From the NCBI GenBank assembly GCA_024195585.1, contig SWBL01000108.1, positions 62,001 through 126,000 of the forward strand: 64,000 nt of DNA, given 5' to 3'. Shown piece by piece: positions 21,056-31,345 of this stretch (its first letter is position 1; each line of letters starts with the position of its first letter). This stretch comes from Aureobasidium sp. EXF-3400. Lineage: Eukaryota; Ascomycota; Dothideomycetes; Dothideales; Saccotheciaceae. The notes under the pieces are model-generated. The model saw nothing but the letters and a program-made list of their open reading frames with translations. It was not told the DNA's origin and ran no database searches. A program made the position numbers and the translations under genes.

Positions 21056-22327
21056 GGATCATATCAAGAAGTGAAGGACAACAGAGCGAACAAGCCCCTA
21101 AAACGGTATTCTCTCGATGCTGCGGCCCAAGATTTGCTTGAGATGCTTGCGTCAATGGAATGTAAGGAGGCCGCTGTTTAGATTGGGTCGATGGGATAAC
21201 CAACAACGTTCGTTTTTAGTGCAGTCTTTTCTGTATTGATTAGGACATGCGCATGTAGTGACCCTCATTCTTAACACTCCGAGCCACGCTCGTTAGCATT
21301 AGCAAATACACTTCATCCATCTTCCACCTCAGCTCGTCTCATCTCATCTGGTCTCTTGCATCTCGTCCTCTTGTACCATCTTGCTCTCCGCGCCTAAGCT
21401 CTCCACCACCAACCCTCTCTATTACCCTTTCTCTTGCCATTTCCATGATAACCATTGGCAAGTTGGTATCCAGGGCCACCATTTCCTTCACCACTGTTTC
21501 TTCTCGTGTTTCCGCCATGATTTCCTCTCATGTCTCCACCATCATCTCCATGTACAGCTCTGCCACTATTATCAGAAGTGTCATGAGAGTCTTGACAAGG
21601 ATCCTCACAAGAGCAGGTTTGATAGCGGCAGCAGTTGTGTGAAGAGTCGTGAGGGTGTTTGTCAATGATATAGTACCAGCGTTTCGTGGTTGATGTTGAT
21701 TTGGAGTTGAGCTGGGAGATCTGCGAGACTGGGAGTTAGTGTATGGTTCTGCGGAGGTGTGGTAGAGCGGTAAGAGATGAAGTGTTGAGAGATGAAAAGC
21801 AGGTAAAAAGAAAGAACAAAAAGAAGAAAAGGAAAGCAGGAATAGCAGAAAGCAGAACAGAACGGAAAAGAATGCACAATCATAGGAGTGTAGTATCCCA
21901 CACACCATCGGCAAGATGTTGGAAAGGTAATGTGATGTCTCGTAAGACTGATATAGATGCAGATATCTGATTATCGCACTTTTGCTCTAGATCCCTGCTC
22001 AAATACGAGGCAGCACACCAGGGCGCGTCTTTCGTATGTGAGGCTAAGGAAGTAGAGCAGACAGTGTAACTGCTGTATACAATAGGTATATACTGGGACA
22101 TATCCCATCCTCCGCTGGCCTTTTCTGACAAAAATGGCTCATTATACATATAATAGATCTCGTAAGACCATATCTTCGAAACGCAGAACAAGAGACGAAA
22201 CAAAAAAAACAATAGAAAGAAAAAGACAAAAACAAGAACAAGAGCAAGACAAGAACAGGGGTATGACAAAACAATCGCAAAATCATCGCGAGAACAAAAA
22301 CGACAACTGCAAAAAACAAAATAAAAA
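21056..22327. other. Intergenic, 1.27 kb, between convergent genes
   Basis: No coding signal. On the plus strand 21780-21860 and 22170-22325 are long A/G-rich purine tracts, so the transcript of the next (minus-strand) gene would carry a pyrimidine-rich 3' flank. The rest is pyrimidine-rich at 21330-21560. I found no RNA gene. Confidence 0.55.
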
Positions 22328-23089
22328 TTAATCATAAAAACCACGCTTGTTATTCACCTGAGCAGCCATAACCATCATCCAAACCAAGAAAACCAGACCG
22401 ATGATCCAGAAAGCAAAAGCAGCATCCCATTGCGAACAAATGGAGTTTTGCTCTAGCCAGGCAAGTGTATCGATGGAGACGCCGCGGATGTTGTTGTTGT
22501 TAACGTAGCGGTTGCAGTAGGAGTTTACGTTGCCCTGTTTTGAGATGTCAACATGCTGTCTATGGGAGAGGTGGGAATGGAGAGGGGTATAGGGAGGGAT
22601 GGGGAAAGGAACTCACGTTGCCAAAAAGTTGGATAGCGGTCTCAATCAAACCAGCAAGGAACAGTGCAATCAAGATGAACGTGCCCAGCATGACCCATGC
22701 AGGTTGCAATTTCTTCTGCGCCAGCAATATGATCATTAGGATCACGAAGAAGAGAGTAAGTGAGCCCACGGTAACGGCGTAAGGAAACAACCTTTATCAC
22801 CATAGTCAGCATTTTCCCTTCAAATCTCTACTACATCCATCGTCCAAGTATTCCCCGGAGAAGGAGATTGGAAGTTGTGGAAAAGGAGGAGACAAAGGAC
22901 AAAAACTTACCAAGGCGTTCCCAACCCCATTCTACTCTGAATACTCATGAAATCGCCAAACACACCAGTGAGCAGACCTCCGGTGGCTAGCATAACGATG
23001 GTCCACCAGTTGAGTAGATTTTCAGGCCAGGGGTAGCGGCGAATGAAGCTGATACGTTCTCTGGATACTGTGGTTTCTGTGCGCGCCAT
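22328..23089 (-). CDS. Four-helix membrane protein of an ascomycete family of unknown function
   Basis: Minus-strand exons 23089-22911, 22791-22617 and 22534-22328 give 186 residues. Splice sites are GTAAGT/AAAG with an upstream GCTGAC branch, and GTGAGT/ACAG. Four hydrophobic helices are visible: LLNWWTIVMLATGGLLTGVF, VGSLTLFFVILMIILLA, WVMLGTFILIALFLAGLIE and AAFAFWIIGLVFLVWMMVMA. The last loop holds two cysteines (NSYCNRY, NSICSQW) that could form a disulfide. The topology is like MARVEL-type proteins, but I cannot assign that domain with confidence. I recall similar proteins as conserved hypothetical proteins in Pezizomycotina. The regular splicing and conserved layout argue for a real gene. 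Confidence 0.75.
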
Positions 23090-24421
23090 GGTCGATTTTC
23101 GTGTGAGTTGTTCAAGTCGAGTGTTGACAGGTGGTGAGGAAGATAGATGCTCTAGGAGTCAAGCGGAGTGTGAGGAGAACCGAGCTTTGGTGTGAGTGAT
23201 TGATGAGATGTGCAGTGAGAGTGGTAGTTTTCGGGCTCGAAGTGAAGACCAGAAAAAGTTGTTCTCTTCACAATTCGCAGAGGTTCCTTCACTTTTCCGA
23301 TGTCAACAATCCGTAGGATGTTTTGCTGCCCAGAGTCGTGGAAGCAAGAGTCGACCAAGATAATCTTGTCAGATCGCTTTGGAGTAAGGGATGTTTCGTC
23401 CAGATTATGTATGTTATTCAAAGACCGCGATTAAAGATAAAACGGCTATCCCAAATTCCCGTTGCGAAGAACGTTATTGGTAAATCAAAGCGTGTTTTGT
23501 GACGATTTGGGTGGTGATATCCTTGGCAACTTAAGTGACTCCAAAGGGTGGCTGGTTGGCGGGGTTGCAAAGATCAACACTGAAAGAGAGCAGTTTCGAC
23601 TTTATCTGTTGCACAATGCGCAGTTCCAGAGATATGGGTATTATGAGCGATAGAGCCTCAGAGTGGAGAGATGGGAGAAATGCAGGTACGCAGGAGAAAG
23701 TGGAAAGAGATGCAGGTTAGAACATTGAAAACCTGCTTGGTGGGATGCGCGGGAGAGGCTGGGAGATGGCAGGGTTGTGAAGAAGCACAGCCAACACATA
23801 CAAGAACGTGTGGTTTTCCACGTCAGAACTGCTCACAGCTCTTGTGCTATGATCAGTGCTGTTCTAAATCGTACTTTCAATTGTTTCATCTTTTTCTCTT
23901 TTGCTCTAATGGCTTTGCTCTCTGTCTTTCCTGTACACGCGAAATCTCATCTTCGTCGCTATATTCTTACAACAGCCATTCATCTCATATGGCTAAAAGA
24001 CAAAACCACTCATGTCGCTCCCCTCTTCATCGTAGCATAGCCGCCTTCTTTTAGGGAAATCGCCGTGACTCCTGCAAAAAACATGTGACAAGAAACAGAA
24101 AAAGCAGATCTCTAGTGTCCACGCGCGACTCTCCGGATAGATCAAGTAGCCGGTATGAGGGAGATGTTGTCGGGAAACAAGAGCAGAATGGAGAAAGAGA
24201 GCGCTTCGATGGTTCCAAGAAAGCGGTCTTCAAGGTGGTCGGCGGACCTTGTATGCATGATCCGTCTCATCACAGCCGTTACGCAAACTCCAAAGAATAT
24301 CAACGCCTTCTCTTGCAGAAATCGAAAGTCATGATTGGATTGACAAATCCACCAGAGTGCGGAAACGAGAACGATAATAAAGTCCAGACGCTAGAGAGTC
24401 GAAAATGGAGATCGGTCAAGT
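23090..24421. other. Intergenic, 1.33 kb
   Basis: It holds the promoter of the four-helix membrane protein at its left end and the 3' flank of mitoferrin at its right end. Several short open frames are present, but none has recognisable motifs or splice continuity. Confidence 0.55.
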
Positions 24422-25649
24422 TCATTTGGCTTCCTCGGCGCGGATGAAGTATGCCTTGGCGACCTCGTAGGCAGACCTGTAGATTTCAAGTCAGCAAATG
24501 TCAATTGCACATGTCCAAGGCGGAATAACACTTACCAGCAAATAGCAGTGCTGGGTGCAGCAGTAACAACTCTAGCCTTCATACCCCTGAAGAAACCCTT
24601 TGCGCCATCTCTTCTCGCAATAATACCAGCGGCGTCGAACAAGCCCTTGGCACCTCTGATCTCGGCATCAGTGGAGCTACCTCTGGTTTGCAACAAAGTC
24701 TTGATAACGTCGAGAGGAGTGGTGGCAGCAGCGGCGATACCTCCAGCGAGACCTCCGGCAGTGCAGTGAGTCAAAGGATCGTAGCCGTCGCGGCGGTGCA
24801 TGAGTTTTGTAATGGATTCGTAAGCGGTAAATTGGAGGGCGGTGAAGGGGACGGTCATGGCGAGGGTGGTGGGGTACGAGACGTAGAAGGCGCGGAGGCC
24901 CTCGTTGCGGAAGACGGAGCGTGCGCATTGGGTGAGAGATGTGTAGACACTTCCGTGTACTTGCATGCGCTGCTTGATAACTGCAAAGTTGCGTCAGTCG
25001 GAGATCATGCAATTCGAGCGGGACGGTCGCATACCGTCAAAGGGGTTCATAAAGGCATCGCTGGCAATTGTTGCGCAGGCACCGCTGGTTGCTGTACATT
25101 TTGTCAGCATTCGACCGAGTAGAGCAGCAAAAGTGTCCAAATCTCACCGGCTGCCAGAGGGTGGTGGCCTGCAGCATTTCCACCCATCTGCTGCTTGACA
25201 ACCTCGTATGTAGCAAAATAGACGGCGTGCGCAGGTCCGGCGCCGACAATCACACTCGACAATCCCCTCCATAATGACAGGTAACCCTCGGCTCGTGAAA
25301 TGGTAGCGATGGCGTTTCCAAGTCCAGTGTAAATGGCCGCAGGTGTCGGGCTCATGACTTGCATTCGTGTCTGGGAAACCTCAAAGTCAGCAGCCGTCCC
25401 TATTCTTACAGCAAGCATACATTTCAACGCACCTTCAACAAGTCAATGGGGTACATGACCGAATGTTCGGCGACACCGGCAAAGGCACCGGCTGCCATGT
25501 TGGCCGCCAGACTGAAATTCGGCGGCAGGCCCTCGTAGCTATAGTGGCATTCTCGTCAATTGAACCGATCTTGTCGCAAAGCAATTCGCAGAGGCTCACT
25601 CGTATTCATCCTCCTCCTCGTGGAGCACCATTTTCTCTTGCACGGACAT
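24422..25649 (-). CDS. mrs3/4: Mitoferrin, mitochondrial iron carrier (Mrs3/Mrs4 family)
   Basis: Six minus-strand exons (25649-25600, 25538-25433, 25370-25148, 25091-25035, 24980-24536, 24476-24422) give 311 residues. The three mitochondrial-carrier signatures are present: YPIDLLKTR, NPFDVIKQR and TPLDVIKTL, each of the form P-x-D-x-x-K. Two of them are split by introns exactly around the signature. [17 protein letters not shown] is characteristic of Mrs3/4, which import ferrous iron into the matrix for haem and iron-sulfur synthesis. Exon 4 uses the upstream acceptor at 25092, not the second AG six bases later, because only that keeps the frame. The start [13 protein letters not shown] is the likeliest ATG; the frame is open further upstream, so the N-terminus is less sure. 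Confidence 0.9.
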
Positions 25650-26531
25650 GTGTCCGACCGTAGGGGCGAGAGTCTGAGAATCCAGGATGGGCGTGTCGTG
25701 GAAGAGAGGAAAGAGAGGCGTATGCGCGGAACAACTCTGGTGTCTAGTCTGTGTATGCGGCAAAACCGGTGGCCGTGTGGGAAGCTTTGCAAAAGGTTAC
25801 CAGTGGTGACGCGCCGATATTTGTAAAAGGTCGACAAGAGAATCCGGAGTCGTCAATCGTACTTCTTTTTTCTTCACTGCTGGTCGTTTGGCTGCGAGAC
25901 GTATATCGCTGCTTGTCAAGATGGGAAAACAAAGAGACCTTGTAACGTCTTTCTCTCTACAGGAAAAAGATGGGAGCCAGCAATGCCCTATGCATGCTCA
26001 ATACACATGGGATTTGCCGTATGACGACCAGTGCTCTCAGCGAACCTCTCGAAGCCTCGGGTCGCCGTGGCCCGGGAAACCTTCTTTTGGCACTTCTAGA
26101 GAACGACGAAGCACATCTCCGCGCTAGCTGCCATGGCATTTGTGTTTAATCCATCAAACCGAATCAACCCCGACCCATGATGACCACCCGTTCCATCGCC
26201 ATTCTCTGTTGTCCATCATAGCGACTCTGTCATACTGAAAACAGTACGTGCAAACAAGACCACACCTAGCAAAGCAGTCGAAGATCAATGTACGCCGCGC
26301 GCAATATAGATTAAACCAGATATTATCAATCAGATAACTCAAATCTTGCACTTGGCGGAACGAGACAAGCGAGAAAAGCTCTCCGAAGTCGCTGGCCCGT
26401 CTGTTTGTGGAAATGCTATCCGCTCACCAACGCTCAGCCAGATACCACGCGGCGACTAGATCTGTTCAGCTCGATGAGATAATACATTGTACAAAGTAGG
26501 AGTCTAGAAATACATCTGTGATGTGAGAGCA
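25650..26531. other. Intergenic, 0.88 kb
   Basis: Mitoferrin promoter on the left and the 3' flank of the AsnRS gene on the right, both for the minus strand. No conserved frame or RNA gene is seen. Confidence 0.55.
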
Positions 26532-28234
26532 TCAGCAGTCACAACGACCATACCAACGCGGGAAAGCAACCACATCTCTAATACTTCCCACACCAGCCAA
26601 ATAGCACAACAATCTATCGAAGCCCAATCCAAACCCTCCATGAGGAACACTACCATAGCGTCTAAGATCCAAATACCAATCCAGTGATCCTGCATACTTG
26701 CCATCGTAGAGTTTATGCTCAGGAATCTCGCTTCCACCAGCAGCTTGTTGTTCTGGTGTCAATTCACGCAGCATACCGAGTTGCTGCATAGCTTTCTGAA
26801 TGGCGGATAAATCGTGCTCGCGCATTGAGCCTCCGATCAGTTCGCAGAGATCGGGGACTAAGAGGTCGAAGCAAGCGACTGTGCGATCGCTACCGGGTGT
26901 TTTGGACATGTAGAATGGCTTCTGCTCGATGGGGTAGTCCGTGATGAAGACGGGTTGGCCTTTGCCAAAGTGCTCGGCTAGGAAGCGTTCGTGTTCGGCT
27001 TGAAGACCTTCTTTCCATGATGGGGTGAATTGGAAGACTGTGCCTTGCTTGATGGCTTCTTCGAGTGTTTCTATGGCTTTGGCGTATTGGATCCTGGGCC
27101 AGTTTTTTTGAGCCATTCCTTGCCAGCGGCGTGAGAGTTCTTCTGCGGTGACGGCGCCTTCTTCTGCAGCTTCTTCTGACGTTTGGCTTGCTTTTGCTTG
27201 AAGGATTTGCTGTACCGTGTGTGAACCTTGCAAGTCTGTTGCCATTGTCGACAACATGTTTTCTATCAGATCCATGACTTGATTGGCATCGTCAACAAAA
27301 CACATTTCTCCTTCGAGCATGTAGAATTCGCTAAGATGGCGAGGTGTATCGCTCTTCTCTGCTCTGAATGTCGGTGAAAGGGTCCACACATTCCCAACAG
27401 ATTGCGCCAGTGCTTCGAGATGCAATTGAGATGACACGGTGAGGTATTTTGGTGTGCGGAAGAAGTGCTCGACTTCACCATCGTCAGACTTTTGTATGCT
27501 ATCCTTGGAAGCGTTAGATGATACCGTGAATACCTCGCCTGCACCTTCGCAATCTGATGAGGTAAGAATTGGTGGGTGTGTCTGTACGAAGCCTTCTTTG
27601 TTGAAGAAGTTTGTGATGCTGCCAATGACCTGTGACCTAAGGTGAAGAACGAGTGCATTGAATGGAAGTCGAGATCTTAGATGTGGCAAGGTTCTCAGAA
27701 ACTCCGGACTTTGGTATTTCTTCTGGATGGGATTTGTCTGCAAAAGGACATGAGCATATGATGGACAAGAGGTGGGTTGTAGACACAAACGGTAGCATCA
27801 TTATATCCGAGTTTCGTAGCTTCTGACACTTGCAGCTCATGTGTTTGGGCTTTGCCTGGAGGGCACTTTTGCCATTTACCACGCAATTTGATAGCATCTC
27901 CGGTTGATAGTCTGAAAATCCATGACTTAGCATGCGACGAATTGATGACAAAACTTGTGGTTTTGACCTACGACAAAGCTTGATCCGGCATCAAGACAGC
28001 CTGAACAGGTTGCAAGGATGAACCATCTCCAACCGCTGCGAAAGCTATACGTTTCTGTTTCCTGATAGTCCGTACATAGCCATTGACTTCAATTTCTGGT
28101 GTAGACTCGTCGGTGTTTCCGGCAGAGGATCTAAGTAACGATGCAATGTTGGCGGGTCTTTGTATAGTCGACGACCAACGAACAGGGTTATTTGTCTGTA
28201 GAGTACGATGGCTAAGACCACGCCATGTCTTCAT
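26532..28234 (-). CDS. slm5: Asparaginyl-tRNA synthetase, probably mitochondrial
   Basis: Class II aminoacyl-tRNA synthetase of 529 residues from minus-strand exons 28234-27972, 27911-27791 and 27737-26532. An Arg/Ser-rich N-terminus (MKTWRGLSHRTLQTNNPVRW) looks like a mitochondrial presequence. The anticodon-binding OB fold follows (IEVNGYVRTIRKQKRIAF), then class II motif 2 (FRAEKSDTPRHLSEFYMLEGE, shown as FRAEKSDTPRHL and EFYMLEGE) and motif 3 (GFGLGFDRLLCYLAG). The ending DVVAFPRWYGRCDC is typical of bacterial-type and mitochondrial AsnRS. Intron 2 has an unusual GTTTGT donor, but it alone links GYNDAT to TNPIQKKY. An 82-residue stretch rich in E and A between motifs 2 and 3 matches the mitochondrial form. 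Confidence 0.92.
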
Positions 28235-28816
28235 TTCGAGTTTGTCCGACTATTAAAACTGAGCGTAGTTGAGTCGAGTTCAAGTCATGTCGAAGAATTC
28301 AAGCCTGTCTTGGACCAGAAGCAAGACCTTGGTCTGTGCTCACCATGCCATGTTATACCATTGTCAAAAAAGTCATCACCATTGTCAAAATTGTTTTTAG
28401 TCATGTAAGTGGTCCTGGTAGTATGGAAATTTATATCATTGATTATCTTATAAGTGTCATCGACCACTGTAAACTCGAGGTGGCCAGGTCGCTCGAACTT
28501 GAGATCGAGACCGCCAGCGCTACATGATACACTACTCCTGAAATTATGCTGGCGTAAGCATGTAGTGAAGTACTTGTTATCGAGTCTGCAGCAGCAAACA
28601 TAAAAGTCTCATCAGCTCCTGAAACATCGAGCAGCTGCATGATGGAACCACGGCGCCTGCACAAACGTTCATGCATTCCTCCAGCCGCGCTGGATTGCGC
28701 CCTGATAGCAAGGAGTATTAGGGCAGCCCTCTATAGATCCATCGATCCCTCTCTAAATTCCAGACTCATTCTCTGAAAACCGACGAAACATCATTTCCCT
28801 GACTACACTTGCTCCA
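28235..28816. promoter_or_regulatory. Divergent promoter region, AsnRS / secreted protein
   Basis: The start codons of the two flanking genes face away from each other across 582 bases. No coding signal is seen. The run from 28680 to 28816 is the probable leader of the secreted-protein gene. Confidence 0.5.
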
Positions 28817-29371
28817 ATGCAGCGTCCACTTCTTCTCCTGCTTGCTTGCAGCCTGGTCGCCGCGTTTCCTCTACATCAACCAGCTTTCCTCGACCCGCGA
28901 GCTTTACTGTCAATTGACCTTAATCGTATTGCACATCCCTTGACTCAACATCCCAAACATATCTCAAAGTCTGCGGAATTACTTTTCACCGCTGGCGACG
29001 ATGACGAGATAGTCCATGTGTGGTTGCCCCTTGGTAAACGAATACGCACGGGTATGTCTGATTTCTCCATGGTCCTGGTTGGTGATCAAGACTAATCCGA
29101 ATAATCTGCAGGTGGCCATTCGATCCTTCCGTTACATCCAGCGACAGCAAAGATAGTGAATGTTTCAGGTGTTTCGACCAGAACGCCAGTCAGAAGCAAG
29201 CAACAACAAGTCACATGCATCATCAAAACTAGAGCGAATAGGTTGCAGCACAGAGCGCAAGCAGAGTTGGATGTGGCTTTCCAGGAGGGGGACGGCGTAG
29301 TGAGGTTGAATGAAGCAAGCTCCGCTTATGATCTGACAGGGAGAGAAGCCGAGAGTTATGAATGCTTTTGA
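28817..29371 (+). CDS. Small secreted protein, unknown function
   Basis: Two exons (28817-29051, 29112-29371; GTATGT donor, CTGCAG acceptor) encode 164 residues. The N-terminus MQRPLLLLLACSLVAAFP is a clear signal peptide with probable cleavage after AAF or VAA. The mature part shows only two cysteines (VTCII and the penultimate residue), is rich in charged residues and has no membrane segment or anchor signal. I recognise no family. Size and secretion would put it among candidate effectors or orphan secreted proteins, but the low cysteine count does not especially favour that. It converges on sys1 with 122 bases between stops. Confidence 0.6.
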
Positions 29372-29493
29372 CCCGAGTCGGGGCCAAAGGCCGTTGTGCT
29401 CTGGGTGACTGGTGCACTCTTGCATGCGTATTCAGGTTTAGATTATCCCGAATATTTTTTGAACCTGATTCCATCGTTCGTGTCGTTTGATCA

Positions 29494-30162
29494 TCATGCA
29501 CCGTGGTCCCTTTCAGACATGTTGGCCATTTCATATGCTCCAGCGCCGTCATGGCCAGCGCCTCTCCCTTCTCTTGCAAAGCCAGCACCCTCCTCGACAG
29601 CGGCTGGATCGGGGACAGAGGCAGATTGTTTTGATTTTCCTCCAAATGATATGGGCTTGAGTTCTCTCCACTGACAGGCCCAGACGCCGAGGAAGATCAT
29701 AAGGGCAGCGCTGCAGAACTGTAGGCCCCACCAGAAGAGTTGTGTAGGCAGTTCCTTGGTGTAGAAGGTGGTGACTATCAGGTTGATGACGTGGATAGTG
29801 ATTGCGAAGTCGGGCACGAGTTTGGATCGGGCGATGAAGAGTAGCAGGAAGATAACACTGTTGGCGCAAACGTGTTAACAAGTAGCTGGCTAGAGGGATA
29901 CAACTGCGGCATACCAAATCATACTATCCATCATCCAGCAGAGGCCGAGCATCCATCCAGTAGTGACATCGCTTCGGACAGTGCGCCAGCTGAGAAGAGA
30001 ATCTGCCGTGACATCTCTGCCTGCGACCAGGGTGGTGAACAAGATCAAGGCAGCTGCGACGGCGTAGTATAGAAGCTGAAGGATGACGATCTGGGCGAGG
30101 ATGCGTTTTGGCGCAAGGTCGGCGAGAGCACCCGGACGAGCAGGACGCCTCCGACGAGGCAT
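29494..30162 (-). CDS. sys1: SYS1, Golgi membrane protein
   Basis: Golgi multispanning protein that recruits the small GTPase Arl3 (with the Arl1 pathway) to trans-Golgi membranes. Minus-strand exons 30162-29915 and 29857-29494 give 203 residues. The N-terminus MPRRRRPARPGALADLAP and the LLYYAVAAALILFTTLVAG helix are hallmarks, followed by GWMLGLCWMMDSMI, ARSKLVPDFAITIH and WACQWRELKPISFGG. The intron splits helix 2; its in-frame retention would end the protein soon after it. The tail after the last helix is rich in A, G and E. Its start faces the COA6 gene across 182 bases. Confidence 0.9.
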
Positions 30163-30344
30163 TCTTGGATGTGAAGACTGATGTTATAAATTGGAGTTGA
30201 TTGTTTGGAAGGACAAGACAGTTATTGTTGATCACCCTCGCTGACGTCGATGCCGACTCGCCGACGCTTCGACAATTCCGACTCGCCGCTTTGAGTCTTG
30301 AATTAACTCTTGACTGTTCTATTCGCATACCATACACAATCAAG
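30163..30344. promoter_or_regulatory. Short bidirectional promoter, sys1 / coa6
   Basis: Only 182 bases lie between the two outward-facing start codons, so both housekeeping genes must share one compact promoter. It includes CTGACGTCGAT at 30241-30251, which contains the TGACGTCG core of a CRE-like site; use of that site is inference. Confidence 0.5.
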
Positions 30345-30742
30345 ATGGGTTGGTTCAGTTCAGACAGTGCCAACGCTCCGGCAGCACCAAAGGCCACAGG
30401 TGACGGAGGCTTCATTGCCCCCGACCGCTCCAAGCGCGCTCACTGCTGGGAGGCTCGCGACGCCTACTTTGGCTGCCTCGACAAGAACAACATCATCGAC
30501 AGCGTCAAGCGCGGCGAAGAGGCCGACAAGCTCTGCCCAGACGAGACTGTCAAGTTTGATCAGAACTGTGCCACGAGTTGGGTAAGCCGCTGCTCCTCTA
30601 CTTCCTTATGCATCGCAATCGCCTGACTTCTATTTAGGTCCAATACTTCAAGAAGAGAAGAGTCATGGAATACCAGCGCGACCAGACACTTAAGAGGCTA
30701 CAAGGCGAGGGCGCCAGCGATATTGCTGTCCAGCAAAAGTAA
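30345..30742 (+). CDS. coa6: Cytochrome c oxidase assembly factor 6
   Basis: Mitochondrial intermembrane-space protein needed for copper delivery to the Cox2 CuA site of complex IV. Exons 30345-30581 and 30638-30742 give 113 residues. The diagnostic twin-cysteine pattern is present: C-x9-C in CWEARDAYFGC and C-x10-C in CPDETVKFDQNC, followed by the conserved SWVQYFKKRRV, which is split by the intron between W and V. The N-terminus MGWFSSDSANAP is typical of ascomycete forms. The length agrees with the family. Confidence 0.95.
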
Positions 30743-31345
30743 TCTACGACACACGCCTCGCAAAGGTTGCACACACGCCTCCCTCGAAAGTCACACACGC
30801 CTTGCCAGCTCACGGTCATGCCGGACCATCTCTATACACCACCAAAGGATTCTTCTGAAGCTTTCCTTCCGGCCACATTCGACCTCGCATGGAGATCTAC
30901 ACGAAGAAGACCCTCGAGTAGGAGTCGAAGGAGTAAGATAATGGATGAGCCACGTCCCGGAGCTGTATCATATGTAAATATACTGTACCAATATCACGCC
31001 GTATGAACCAATTTCACAAATTATCTGTCGAGTCTTCCAAAACGTTTGATCAGCCCTTCAACACTGCTACTTGTGAGAAAGTGCCCTTTCACCTTGATAC
31101 ACTGCCTTGGCGTCCCGCTTCGCCGTCCCCGCAGTTGCCTATCTGAGTCGATTTCTTGACGCGAACCAACCATCGCGGTCTTTTATTTCTTTATTAACTT
31201 TCGTCACCACCGGGCTCTGCAGCGCAACAAGTAGACAGCATCAGAAACATCTTCCACACTGGCCACCTCAACCTTTGATGGAGTGCGCACGCAAAAGGAA
31301 ACTGGGTTCTGATAAATCTGCTGGAAGCTGAAAGACCATTCCATC
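30743..31345. other. Intergenic, 0.6 kb
   Basis: 3' region of coa6 and leader of tfc4. No conserved frame is seen; short open frames at 30767 and 31107 have no motif support. Confidence 0.55.
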
